Below are positions 21,568-32,214 of a stretch of 64,000 nucleotides of DNA, piece after piece; the first letter of the stretch is position 1; each line of letters starts with the position of its first letter. The DNA lies in assembly GCA_963585895.1 (NCBI GenBank), contig OY757904.1, forward strand, positions 156,721,950 to 156,785,949, given 5' to 3'. The DNA is from Sepioteuthis lessoniana. Taxonomy: Eukaryota > Mollusca > Cephalopoda > Myopsida > Loliginidae. A model generated the notes under the pieces. It was not told the DNA's origin. It searched no databases and saw only the letters and a program-made list of their open reading frames with translations. The translations under genes and the position numbers were made by a program.

Positions 21568-22075
21568 CATCATCATCCCGTCACGCCACCCCTCCCTATC
21601 GTCCATTGCTTCCGGCAGGTTTTCAGGACTACATCCCGTATCGGTACAGAGCTGCTGTATATAGGTTCGAGCTCGTCGTCCTGCCTTTGCTCGTCCAAGT
21701 GAAGGGGTCCACAGGAGTACATCCCTTATTAGCTCGACCCTACTTCTCCAGCAGAGTCCCGCATGTCTGGTTCTTCTAACTTGGATAGTTTTCGTGATAG
21801 GTGGCAAGCGGCCGTACAGGTGCTGCTTTGTGGCTTTGTGCCTCCATGACTTGTTCAATATTGCTCGCAGCATCCTTGTGTAGCCACCGTCAAGCTTTTT
21901 TTTTTTTGTTTAGTTTGGGTCCATGTAGTGCATCCATATAGCAGTATCGATACTACCGCTGCTTGGAAGAAACTGCGTCTTATTATATCAGTCAGGTCTG
22001 AGTTCCATATGACCGATAGCCTATCGATGGTTGTCCATGCCTTTGCCTTTGCAAGTCGCGTGTCACAATGCATGA
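21568..22075 (-). pseudogene. LINE-RTE C-terminal fragment
   Basis: Minus-strand translation in two frames: AKAWTTIDRLSVIWNSDLTD, RSFFQAAVVSILLYGCTTW, then after a poly-A-associated frameshift near 21.90 kb, MLRAILNKSWRHKATKQHLY, TKTIQVRRTRHAGLCWRSR, LLWTPSLGRAKAGRRARTY and EAMDDREGW. It is the post-polymerase region of the ORF. The 3' end retains a short ATG run (GATGATGATG) at 21565-21575. It is well conserved except for the frameshift and lies immediately upstream (minus sense) of the LINE-REL remnant. Confidence 0.8.
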
Positions 22076-22194
22076 AATATGAAACATTTTACTCAAAATT
22101 TCTCTTATCAGGTGGTCATGAAAAGGATGATTGTATCTGAAAGGCTGGGGGTATTTCGTTACTACCTTACTCCACAATGTCTAATAAAATTAAG

Positions 22195-22420
22195 TTAGCC
22201 GACCATAGACGAGGGTGACCCAAAGCCACCATTTTCAATAGCTACTACACCGAGTTGTTGGGAAGGGCATTACTCCTTTCTCTCGATTGCTCCACTTTAC
22301 CCTTGATAGGCACCTTATAATGTTGTGTTAATCTAGGAAGCATCAAGTACCATTTTCGAGTCTTTGGTATGACTCAACCGGGAATTAAACCCAGGTTTCA
22401 CGGACCATAACACTGAATAA
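22195..22420 (-). repeat. SINE-C copy
   Basis: Plus strand begins GTTAGCCGACCATAGACGAG and ends in AACCGGGAATTAAACCCAGG, the inverse of body and B box. The A-box head is truncated after CCATAACACTGA. Confidence 0.7.
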
Positions 22421-23325
22421 ACAAATGGGAATACAAGATAAGTTCATTTACACATACAAGGGTTTAACGCTAAAAGAAAAGTCACAGTTTAACATTTTCG
22501 TTGTGGCAGTACACTACCACTTCTTATAAAACAAGAAAAACTAATTCAGATTTCTGTGTTTATTTCTGTGCAGATGAGGCCCATACAAATTTGAGATGGG
22601 TGTAACAAATCTAAAATCTGGTTGACACTTTGAAGTTTTTCAATGAATCTCGTTAAGGAACATTTAATCCAAGTATAATATATATACATAAAGTATTAAC
22701 AAGAATACATAAACGAAGATTAAATGTGCACATATTGTTAGATGAACAAGCAGTATATGAAATGGAGTTCAAAAATGGTAAAAATTTTACTTACGTTCGT
22801 TGTTTTTTTGTTTTTTTTTATCTACATAGGCTTTAAATTTCAATGACGTGGAGAGAGACAATGTCCATCAACGACGTTGGGAACAAAGTATTTGTACCGT
22901 TCAACAAACAGAGGTAAAAAAATAAAAAATAAAAAAGGCATGTCATATTCGTTCAAAGAACGGGAGGGAAAAAGATCGATATGGACTATGGGATTACGTG
23001 TGACCGTGACGGATATGCCCCTTATACAAGACAATTGTTTATTGGATTCCTGAAATAGTTTATTCTCAAATCCTTCTCACTAATCTCGCTAGTCTGACCA
23101 ACGTATCAATTAAATCATGCAAAATGGTGACATCCTTCTAAGAATCTTTATAGCGTATCATGTGGTTTCATAAATTATATATTTGATTTTGTACTCGTCT
23201 AGGAAAATGAATGCAATGGAAAAAATAGCTTCATCTAAAAATAAGGTATATTTTTCTCTTCGATACTCTTATTCAATAAATAAATGAATAGACAAATAAA
23301 TACACTCACACACGGACACACACAC
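22421..23325. other. No gene recognised
   Basis: AT-rich unassigned DNA. A 64-codon minus-strand frame at 22840-23034 carries no recognisable motif. Confidence 0.5.
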
Positions 23326-23365
<40 letters not shown>

Positions 23366-23457
23366 TATGAGAGTAATGCGTACATGGCCTCAGGATAAAA
23401 TAAAGAGACCAATTTGAAATTTGCTAAAAAATATCTAAATTCCCCAAGGTCACGTCA

Positions 23458-23505
<48 letters not shown>
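23326..23505. repeat. (GATA)n and (TA)n(TG)n microsatellites
   Basis: About nine to ten GATA units at 23326-23364; TA then TG array at 23459-23505. Confidence 0.95.
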
Positions 23506-23507
<2 letters not shown>

Positions 23508-23739
23508 TATTTTCACACTTGAAAATAACAAAATTGCATTATTTCATCACACTTCTAGTTTATGACAGCAAAATGGCAAAGAATGCAAGCAGCGATATTC
23601 AATTGTCTAAATCATTACATCGGTGTCGCCCTTTCACGTCGGATATTAGCAGGAATTAAGTATCGATGTACTCATTTCAGGCAAATAATTGCATTTAAGT
23701 ACGCGAGTATCGGAATTATAAAGACAACTTTGTTGTTGT

Positions 23740-23860
23740 ATTAGTTGTAGTAGTTACTTGAAACCATATAATTGCTTGCAAAATGGACTGGCTTCGGTAT
23801 TAAATAACCCAACAAATGTTGACAAACCCAACCAACCACACAAAAATCATGAATAAACGT
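23740..23860 (-). repeat. FB/SINE-B terminal fragment
   Basis: TTACTTGAAACCATATAATT, GGCTTCGGTATTAAATAACC and GTTGACAAACCCAACCAACC: inverse of an FB outer end, with one sub-repeat left. Confidence 0.5.
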
Positions 23861-25560
23861 CTTCTTCTTCTTCTTCTTCTGCTGCTGATGCTGATGCTGA
23901 CGACGACAATGATGATTTTATTGAAGAATGAGTAACCTTTTGTGTATTAATCTTTTTTTTTTCTTTTTTTTTTTTTTTTTGTCAGCGTTACTAAAAGCAA
24001 TTCTATTTCTTTATCTAATGGACAAGATTAAAAGGTCTGAAACATTTCCCTTGACTTAATGTTCATTTAATTATCAGGAAAAAACGTTGGGGGCCAAAAA
24101 ATATATCGCAAAGTACTTGAAGGCCGAACTAAAATTGAGGTCAATGCAATCTTTCGATTAATTCTCTACCTCGACCCCATTATTATATTGTAGGTTAATC
24201 ACAACTGATTATTTCTTTTTGTCTTTCACAAAAATATTTGGCCGATAAGTACCGCTCTCCCAAAAAATATCAAGGTTGATCATTTACTATCAAAATAATA
24301 ATATATTCTATAGATTATTTTCTTTTGCCCTAAAGTCAGGGGTTCAAAATACGAACTAATCTGTCAGAAATATATGCTAAGCTTCACAGATTAGCGAGGG
24401 TTCATTACATTCGGTCATATCGTACATGAAACTCTAAAATTTCTCAGATTCTTACAACAATATTGATATTTTTCCTTCCAAAAGTTAATTAAATTCACAT
24501 TAATCCTTAAAATATTAAAAATAATTAGCCCCATTTTTCTTTCATAAATCTATTTTCGTCGCCAAACATTCATTGAATTTTCGGTGTGGGTGGGGGGTCT
24601 TATTAGTTCAGCGATGCCTTGAAGATGTATCTGTGTGTTTGAACATGAATTACTTATCTATTTTTAAGACTAGAATTTAAAAGAAAAGAAAAAAGGAAAA
24701 CAACTAGCTCATTGAAATGCCATTGAATAATAACTAACATCAGTAAATTTTGTTCTTTCATTTCATCATAAAGAAATATTTAGGTGGCTTTATAGTCACG
24801 AATCTGTCAACCAATTTGGCGTGTAGGAAGTCACATTTTCGACTTATGATTCAATTATTTATTTATTCATTTATTCAAATATTTCACTTTATCTATAGTT
24901 CCTTTTCTACAGATTTTATTTTCCGATTTTCCCATGGAATCTGGTTTTAGTATTCATAAGTATTGCTTCATTATTTATGATTTAGTCCTTAGGCACAAAA
25001 TAATAAATGACATTAAGATTGGCTAATTAAAAACAAATGTCATCTTTCTTTTCTTCATTTTTCAGATATTCTTTCGTAACTGTTTGTTTTATTAGTGACA
25101 ACAACTATATGAACAACTTTAATATTTATAGATGGTGGTTATATCACATCACCAGCTGTTATAGTTCTATTCTTGACATATTTTAGTGAGTTGTACTAGA
25201 GAATCTTTTATTTATAAATTATATTTATTATAATTAGATGTCCTAAATACCTTCTGTTATTCTTTCTGCTAAATCCTGTTTAATTCAGCGCATATTGTAA
25301 CGGATTCGTTCAGATCATTCATGGTTTGATGTTAAACTCTGACTTGTTTTATCCAGTATGATAAATTAATTCATCATTCTTTTGCAGTAATAACTTAGTG
25401 TTACTATTTTAGTTGTTGTTGATATATTCGTGTTTTCCATTCGTAACTGCTCACACAGATGACTCAGCAAAAGTTTCCAATTTACATTTAATCGAAATCC
25501 ATTCCTCTGCAGAACTAAGTTGATAAATATAGATAAAAAAAGAATCTGTTCGAAAAAGGT
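23861..25560. other. No gene recognised; (TTC)n and poly-T
   Basis: CTTCTT repeats at 23865-23880, a T-rich run at 23951-23980 and otherwise plain AT-rich DNA. No ORF with coding character. Confidence 0.5.
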
Positions 25561-25564
25561 GTTT

Positions 25565-25725
25565 TGGATATGACACTAAACCATACTAATGATGAAGTTC
25601 CAGTCCTGGACCTTTAGGTGATGTGGACTACCACATTATTGCCATTACTCCCAGGTCAACTAACTCGGAGTTGTAGTGCCTGTTAAGTAACAGCACAAAA
25701 TGTGATACTATGCCTGTCACCGTAC
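25565..25725 (-). repeat. FB core fragment
   Basis: ATGACACTAAACCATACTAA, GATGATGAAGTTCCAG, TTATTGCCATTACTCCCAGG and TAACTCGGAGTTGTAGTGCC are the inverse of the FB core. Confidence 0.6.
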
Positions 25726-26046
25726 TTGATTGTGGCCTTAGTTCCGTGACTGTTACATGTGTTTCCGGCTAATTGGTTTATCAGTTCCCTCTGTGCTCAC
25801 GTTATGTTTAAAAGATCCCCAGATGGGGTATGACACAATCTATCCGGAACTTCTTCTGACTGTCGAAATCGTTGAGTTTGGTAGATATGAGTCAGCGCTA
25901 AGTCGCATAACCTGTTGACTTACGAGTTGAAGTAAGCTCTCTAGAACTCCGTGGAAGGAGATATTTTATGGTCATCAGGACATTCTATTATGCACTGTCC
26001 ATTCCCTGAACAGGGATTGGTTGCTGGCCCAGAAATAGACATAATG

Positions 26047-26047
<1 letters not shown>
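25726..26047. other. No gene recognised; short (TA)n follows
   Basis: Unassigned DNA of slightly higher GC than the surroundings, running into a TA array. Confidence 0.4.

Positions 26048-26100
<53 letters not shown>
26048..26100. repeat. (TA)n microsatellite
   Basis: About 50 bp pure TA, about 50 bp before the mariner element. Confidence 0.95.
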
Positions 26101-26101
<1 letters not shown>

Positions 26102-26152
26102 GTCCTGTTTCAGTAATTGCACGGTGACAGTATTGTGTTATAGCCTGTTTTA

Positions 26153-27029
26153 CAGGGTGGAACGATAAAATTGTCATCCTAAAGAAAACAACACTACAGC
26201 TTTGTTTTAAAATTTTTATTGAAAAAATCAATTTAGGTAACTTGATTATGTAGTAGAGCTGACATCTATTCAATGTAACCGCCTTCAGCCTCAATCACCG
26301 CCTCGATACGGATCCGGCGGGAGCTCGGCGAATACTCGGCGGATGGCGACGATCAGGCTGGCTTTGGTGTTGTGGGAGGTCATGTTGGTGATGATCTCGA
26401 CGTATGACCAAACGAATTAGTCCAGCGGGTTCAGGTCGGGGGACGAGGGGCCAGTGAGAGAAGGGTACAAAGTCGTAGCACTCCTTCTGAAGCCAAGCCT
26501 GGGTCTCTTTGGATTTGTGGGCCGGCGCCGAGTCCTGCTGCCACACCAAGGTTCTGCCACCGGCCACCTGATTGCACCAGGGGATCACCACACTCTTCAG
26601 CACATCCAGGTACTCTTTGGAGTTGACTTTCAAGCCGACGTCGAAGACGTAAGGTGGCATGATGTGGCCCTCACTTGAAACGACACCAAAGACCATAAAC
26701 GTAGCCGGAAACTTTATTTTCATCACCCTGGGCACGTCCCTGTTATTTGTGGCAATCCAGCGATGCATTTTGAGGATGCTGGCGATGGTCCTGTTGTCAT
26801 AACTTGGATCGGTAGAGGTCATGAGTTGTACAGCGGTGCATCTCCGATCTCGCTCGTTGAACATTGTGTCACTTTCAGACATGATAGAAGGCTCCTATCG
26901 CTCCTGGGATTTGTACACAACTGGCCCACTAGTATATGGTCTGCAACAAAAAAAGAAAACTGGTTTTTTTTTAACGGAAATGGAATCATGTCGTCTTTTC
27001 TAGGGCGACAATTTTATCGTTCCACCCTG
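26153..27029 (-). mobile_element. Non-autonomous Tc1/mariner element with intact ends
   Basis: Both ends read CAGGGTGGAACGATAAAATT inwards, with identity running to 23 bp and then continuing with mismatches to about 29 bp. A TA dinucleotide flanks each end (26151-26152 and 27030-27031), the target duplication of this superfamily. At 877 bp it is shorter than the roughly 1.3 kb usual for mariners because the transposase gene inside has two deletions. The clean ends mean it could in principle have been cross-mobilised by a transposase from another copy. Confidence 0.9.
26266..26882 (-). pseudogene. Internally deleted mariner transposase, DD37D-like spacing
   Basis: Cut-and-paste transposase remnant starting at ATG 26882 (MSESDTMFNERDRR). 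An N-terminal helix-turn-helix-like segment ends at ILKMH and is joined directly to RWIATNNRDVPRVMK; the intervening region, which should carry the first catalytic Asp, is missing. The second Asp is in WQQDSAPAH and the third in the SPDLNPLD motif, 37 residues apart as read across a frameshift near HWPL, which suggests the DD37D (maT-like) branch. A TAA replaces the aromatic codon after that motif, and a second small deletion near ELPP precedes the genuine C terminus IRIEAVIEAEGGYIE. Dead enzyme, but much of its codon structure is preserved, so decay is fairly recent. Confidence 0.85.
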
Positions 27030-27059
27030 TATTTTTACCTGCCGACTTGTTGCTAATTG

Positions 27060-27950
27060 GGATTCCTGTGCCGGTAAGTAAGTGTTGTTATTATTGTTGC
27101 TTATTCCGCACATTACAGCAGTGACTTATACACTGACTGTTAGGGTGACACTTTAGAACAAGTAGCCTGGGTGCCGGTGTAACGATAACAGTTTTATCAA
27201 TGGCTCAAATAGATCTGTTTCACAAAAAAATATGTATGTGAACGTACGATGAACGCTATTCCCAAACCTTTTGACACAAGATAACCCTGGACGGATTTGT
27301 ATGCCGTTATAATCAATCAATCAATAAAAAGAAGAAGAAAAACCAAATTAAATAACTGCCTTTCTATACTGCTGAGAGCATTGAAAATAAAAGAAAATGT
27401 CCGTCATATTTCAAATATTTTTAACGCTTTTTTTAATTGAATTATCACTATTGAATGATGAGTGGAAATTATGAAAATAATAAGATATATACAAATGATA
27501 TAAAATTCATCTTCTAGGAGATATGGCTAAATGTGGCTTAATCTGACATAAGGCCAAAATAATTGAGCGTCAATGAGAACTGACAGTCTGATATCTTCCA
27601 AACGAACTTGCCAAAAATCACGCTACGGCTGGTGCCTAAATTACTTCTGGCACCAGGCAAAAGAAATACCGAATGAAAATCAAATTTACTTTGATTTACG
27701 TAACAACCAGGTACCGGGTGTATAGGGATGATGTTAATCAAAGCAGAGGGTTTTTTTTTAATCCTATTTGAATAACCATAAATTCAATTAAATCGTTCCT
27801 TGACAATACTTAATCGTAAAAATAACAATGCTTTGAAATAAGATAATTGCTATAAACCAGTAACGTAATTCGAAAGCAATCACAGACAGGGACAATGAAA
27901 ATCAAGATATCACTATACAAGTTAAGTGTTAAGAAACTAGATTTTAAGGG
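27060..27950. other. No gene; FB end fragment at 27240-27330
   Basis: 27240-27330 (GATAACCCTGGACGGATTTG, GCCGTTATAATCAATCAATC) is the inverse of an FB outer end. The rest is AT-rich unassigned DNA. Confidence 0.5.
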
Positions 27951-28182
27951 TAAGTTCCCATGGCATCATAGCTAACGAGCTGGAAGACAACATCGTAGTA
28001 AACGAGTTCGAACTCCTGTCGCTCTATAACGTTCACTTTCGGACTAATACCCTCGGGGAAAGGAATGAACCCACTTATCTACAAGCTATGAGTTAAATAT
28101 TACCTCAACAGTTCTTCTACATAGATGCCATTGGCACTAAATAACACACGAAGGTTGATATACCATTAAACCAAACAACCAA
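27951..28182 (+). repeat. SINE-B, full-length copy
   Basis: A box ATGGCATCATAGCTAACGAG, B box ACGAGTTCGAACTCCTG, TCTATAACGTTCACTTTCGG, central GGGGAAAGGAATGAACCC, and tail GCACTAAATAACACACGAAG to ACCATTAAACC. Confidence 0.8.
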
Positions 28183-28237
28183 TACATTTCCAATCATTCA
28201 GCCATGGCAAGCATTGCATTAAAACTATTATAATACT

Positions 28238-28315
28238 GTTTCTTCTTCTTCTTCTTCTTCTTCTTCTTCTTCTTCTTCTTCTTCTTCTTCTTCTTCTTCT
28301 TCTTCTTCTTCTTCA
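28238..28315. repeat. (TTC)n microsatellite
   Basis: About 25 TTC units, nearly perfect. Confidence 0.95.
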
Positions 28316-28319
28316 CTAG

Positions 28320-28640
28320 ACCCATAACCTGGTTTGGCTGTGGAAGTGCTTCTCATATAGCGTATCTTGGGTAGAAATAACCTGGCAGAGCCAATCCCTC
28401 TCCTGGTTTATAAAAGGTTTGAATTCAGTTTTCCTTCTTCTAGATTGGTTGCCAAACCAAGGTCAAAAAACCGAGACTACCTTACTATTTATCCATACCT
28501 GCAGGGAGAATAGCTGGATTCATACCTTTCCCAGGAGTATTAAGGCTCTGAGAAACGCAAACAAACTCGTTCTTGAATTGAACTCGAGTGGCTCAGTCCA
28601 GTTCCAATGACGATAACCGTTACACTACGAGTGTCTCCAT
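28320..28640 (-). repeat. SINE-A copy
   Basis: Plus strand has GGTTTGAATTCAGTTTTCCT, the TTACTATTTATCCATACCTG block, ATTCATACCTTTCCCAGG and GATAACCGTTACACTACGAG. The sequence before 28400 is more diverged and may be an adjoining repeat. Confidence 0.65.
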
Positions 28641-28949
28641 CATTATTCCACCAGTGTCATCTTCACTGTTTTGTAAAGTAATCCAAACAACATAATCATT
28701 TTTGTTCCGAGAGGAAAGATATCGTTTTAGTTCATGATTTGGTTTCAATATTTGTTAATATTCGATTCCTCTCATATATGTTAATGAGATATAGTCGATA
28801 AGAAGGCGCAACTTGAATTGATAGAATAATGTCCAAAATACTTAGATGCCTACATAGGATTAAAAGGTGTTGAAATAAACTTCATATTAACTAAGCTCAG
28901 TTTAATAAGCGATAAAATAAAGTATCGGTAAGAAGATTGTGTCCTGCTA

Positions 28950-28950
<1 letters not shown>
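28641..28950. other. No gene recognised
   Basis: AT-rich, no recognisable element. Confidence 0.45.

Positions 28951-28951
<1 letters not shown>

Positions 28952-29000
<49 letters not shown>
28952..29000. repeat. (AC)n(TA)n microsatellite
   Basis: AC array joined to TA array directly before the MITE-like element. Confidence 0.95.
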
Positions 29001-29001
<1 letters not shown>

Positions 29002-29427
29002 GGGTGTCTCAATATACATGAAATCCATGTGTCTACTAATAACTCTATTTACAGTGATGTTGTGTTCTTTTTATTTCAGATTTGAAAATAGTATACCATA
29101 ACAACTATAAATCTTCGATCACAACGCGTTGGACAAGAGAGGAGAAATATTTTTCGTTACTACTTATTTGAAGACCAAATCAATCAAAAATGTCTCAAAA
29201 TAGATGAAAGACATTAATATGATAATGATTTTTTACTAAGACAAGAAACTAGAAAAACGTTGCATGCCCTGGAAGCTGATATAATATCAATAGAAAAAAT
29301 ATAGATGTGTTATCTCCAGCTAAGAGGATTCATTTTTTTATTGGACGTGTTCCAAATGACTGGCATTGCACTTGTCTCAGTAATAAATCATTATCATATT
29401 AATGGGTTGCATCTATTTTGAAACAAT
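29001..29427 (+). mobile_element. MITE-like element, mariner-type end, with internal inverted repeat
   Basis: The left end AGGGTGTCTCAATATACATG resembles mariner-type termini. An inner unit is flanked by a ~52 bp inverted repeat: 29192-29245 (GTCTCAAAATAGATG...ACTAAGACAAG) and 29371-29425 (CTTGTCTCAGTAATAAATCA...CATCTATTTTGA). A second copy in opposite orientation lies at 32.2-32.6 kb with the same organisation. No transposase. The right terminus is incomplete compared with the left. Confidence 0.6.
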
Positions 29428-29514
29428 AATTCAAAATTTATCTTTTAAGAAGACTCAAACATTAGCAGAGGAATAAATAAATATGCCATATTATTATCTG
29501 TGAACTTCTCATTA

Positions 29515-29800
29515 AGTGGATTTTGTCGTTCCAGAAGAACACAGAGTGAAAATAAACGAAAGTGAAAAAAACAGACAAATGCTTGAATCTTGCCAGAAAG
29601 CTGAAAAGGTTGTGGAACATGAAGATTAGCGCTTTGGAACGGTCCTCAAAGGTCTGGGAGAGATATCAAAGGAACTGGAGATCATAGAAAGAATCGGGAC
29701 CATCCAGATCACTGCTAGAATACTTTAAAGAATCCTGGGGAGCTGAAGAGACTTGCTGTCACTTAGCCTTCAGTGAAAGACCACCTGTTAAAAAAACTTG
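29515..29800 (+). pseudogene. LINE-REL C-terminal fragment, copy 1 of an adjacent pair
   Basis: Plus strand VDFVVPEEHRVKINESEK, then after frameshifts LNLARKLKRLWNMK-like and ELEIIERIGTIQIT-like pieces, then a GAGACTTGCTGTCACTTAGC block near the ORF end. It matches the last part of the nuclease-like domain and the region beyond. Strongly frameshifted. Confidence 0.65.
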
Positions 29801-29864
29801 CAGGGAGGGAAAATAATAATTAAGAATATGTCGACCAATGTAGTGATAAATAATGAAGATGATA

Positions 29865-30245
29865 ATACTACTACTGTTACTACTACTACTACTACTAATA
29901 ATAATAATAATAATAATAATGTCCTAGCTGACCACAGTGTAAAACTGAAAGAAAGCCTAAAGAGAGATAAGTACCTGGATCTTGCTTGAGAGTTGAAGAA
30001 ACTTGAACATGAAAGTGACGGTGATACCAGTTGTAATTGGTGCTCTTGGTACAATCACCAAACGATTGGTACAAAGACTATAGGACTCGTAAATTACAGG
30101 ACAAGTGGAGACCATTCAAACAACAGCATTACTGAAATCGGTCAGAATACTGAGAAGAGTCCTGGTGACTTGAGGAAACTTGCAGTCGCTCAAACCCCAG
30201 TAAGAAACTATTGGCTGATGATGGTGTGAAAAATTCGAAAAGGAG
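29865..30245 (+). pseudogene. LINE-REL C-terminal fragment, copy 2
   Basis: A trinucleotide (ACT)n(AAT)n block (about 29868-29920) is joined directly to ADHSVKLKESLKRDKYLDLA; shifted frames then carry MKVTVIPVVIGALGTI and VETIQTTALLKSVRILRRVL. Copies here and at 16.7 kb both have ATA/AAT repeats at their 5' junction, where a 5'-truncated LINE may have landed in the repeat tail of an earlier copy. An AATAATCATAATAATAATG tail follows at about 30245. Confidence 0.65.
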
Positions 30246-30269
30246 TAATAATCATAATAATAATGAAAA

Positions 30270-30892
30270 ACCTTTATTAAAAAATCATTTTTCCTTTCGA
30301 ATAATTTTCAAGAAAAAATTCATGCAAAAATGAAATTAAAGCAGACGATTTACCAGATTTTTTTTGTCAACAATTTGTTAAGTAGGGCAAACTACGCAAG
30401 TTTCGTGGGTTTACGTAATGACCTATTTCCAAACAAATCCGGTGAAGGGTATTAGTGTGAGGACATGAACCAGGAAGTTGAATGCTGATTTTGAAGGCAT
30501 AAATTCTTTTCTTCCCTCCTTAGCTGACACACTGTACCAATACTAAGCTAAGATTATCAAACACCATAACAGCAAATAAAAAGAAAACAAACGAAATCAA
30601 AACTGAGAATTTCCAACTAAGAAAAAATCAGAAGCTTATTGGTCGATGAAAGGTTTGATGACATCAACACAAAAGAAAGTGTTTTCATTTGCAACATTGA
30701 AAGTGTATATCTATGTAAAAATACAGGTTAGTTGGTCGTCTCATTTGTTACAGGGTTGCCGAGCAGTCGAAACACTAAAAAAATGTGGTAAAGGGGTTAC
30801 TTAATGGAATGTTAGAAGAGAATGATAGACTTATTATATGGTTTACGATTTTAACGAGCGGGTGGGGGTCAGCATTATTAGATTTATGTGAA
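30270..30892. other. No gene recognised
   Basis: AT-rich unassigned DNA between the LINE-REL pair and the structured element. Confidence 0.45.
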
Positions 30893-31270
30893 GAATATCT
30901 CTCTTATTTATCTTTGCGTCCCACCAACGCACGAATATGGCAGAAGGCCGTTTTTAAGGTGGGCCCGGTCGCAGGGCCGAAGCCCAGACGCGTGAGGCAA
31001 GGCTTAAAATACCTTCGGCCTCATCAGCATTCCCCTTTTTGAGGCACCTCAGGCGCCAGGCAATAAACCCCCCCCTGAAGGGGGTAAAAGCCTGGGGGAT
31101 GGCCCCCTGAGGCCGGAGGAAATCTCCAGTGCCGAGGCACACCCGGCAGAACCGTCCAGAGGTAAGACGGCCTACCGAATGCAACCCAAGAACTGGAGAG
31201 GAAAGGCCACACACAAACGCCCTAGAGCGTCTGCGTAGACCTCTTGGGCGTTTGTGTGTGAATATCTCTC
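30893..31270. mobile_element. GC-rich, hairpin-dense insertion of unknown class
   Basis: A sharply GC-rich island in AT-rich DNA, bounded by an 11 bp direct repeat GAATATCTCTC (30893-30903 and 31260-31270) that looks like a target-site duplication. It is a chain of stems: GCGT/ACGC (30916-30930); GGCCGAAG/CTTCGGCC (30975-31020); a nested stem 31047-31112 pairing CCTCAGG with CCTGAGG, CCAGGC with GCCTGG and CCCCC with GGGGG; GTGCC/GGCAC (31129-31140); CCGTC/GACGG (31152-31170); and a terminal 53 nt hairpin (31208-31260) with a perfect 15 bp stem CACACACAAACGCCC and a further 8 bp inner stem. It has no protein-coding character. The layout suggests a structured RNA or a non-autonomous element copied through RNA. 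I do not recognise the family. Confidence 0.6.
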
Positions 31271-31545
31271 GCCCAAAGCTAATGCAACGTTTAGCGTTTA
31301 TTTTGTCATTCCCAGGGATTTTTTTGTATGGATATTCATATAAATATTACAAACCACTTGTAATATTGGTGCAATACCATGTATCGACTTTCCGCGCTAC
31401 TCTTCATTTGAACTTGTGCCGTACTAATCAAAACTTAAACATAAACAAATGTAAATAAGAGTTTAGAGTTCGATAAATGACTATTCCATATTCTCTCGTA
31501 GTTCAATACACTTGGCAAAATTTTGTTGGAATTACATCCCTTGTC
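31271..31545. other. No gene recognised
   Basis: AT-rich DNA; a 109-codon frame (31129-31458) starts inside the structured element and is not believed. Confidence 0.45.
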
Positions 31546-31549
31546 AGCC

Positions 31550-31770
31550 AAATAGTTCTGCTAATGACCACTAGGTGTCCTGGACATACGTGCATATAAA
31601 AGAAGGGCGCTTAAAGTCAAATTTCCTCTTTGACCTTGACAAAACCGTGAAACAGACCTGACTCTGGTCCCTCCCGGATACAGGGGATTTCACTACAACA
31701 AACTTCGTGCCGTATGGCACAAGATACTATGCCTTGACGTAAATTGTTTTAAAACAGCTTCAATCCAATT
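31550..31770 (+). promoter_or_regulatory. TATA-like promoter candidate
   Basis: GCATATAAAAGAAGGGCG near 31590-31607 contains a good TATAAAAG box, with a TCAAATTT initiator-like site about 25 bp downstream. The following ~150 bp is less AT-rich than the surroundings. No coding exon follows that I can recognise, so this may belong to an old LTR or be chance. Confidence 0.2.
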
Positions 31771-32214
31771 AAAGACTCTCAACTTATTCTAAAAGACCTT
31801 TTGGACATTCTTTTTTAAAGCTCTTTATAAACTCTTTCGTGTATCTCATGCTATTCTTGTATTCGTTCTTGTAAATTTGTTTGGGAAATGAAATATGTTG
31901 TAATTAACTCATCGTAAATTGTTTCTTGTATTATTATGCGAGAGGAAATATAATACCATGATATATTTCCATTGTTACAAGTATCTGATTTGTTTTCTTC
32001 TTACAATCAAATAATTGTAGAGGGGTATTGTGCTACTCACATACGACAAATAGTCAAGTTCGTTAGTCTCTCAAAAAATCTAATATTTTTTATTTCCTTC
32101 TTATTTCGGCTGAGATCTTTTTATAACTCTGGGTTGAGTAAAAATTTCATTTTTTTATTCCAGACTAACACAGGCAAAAAATTACTTACTTCAACATAGG
32201 CACAACCCATTGAT
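31771..32214. other. No gene recognised
   Basis: AT-rich DNA; the frame at 31972-32199 has no motif. Confidence 0.45.

Noticed and set aside
28238..28315. CRISPR-like or satellite array
   Set aside because: It is a simple (TTC)n microsatellite without spacers.
30954..31214. Minus-strand frames over the GC-rich island
   Set aside because: Frames follow from high GC; stems and loops explain the sequence better than coding does.
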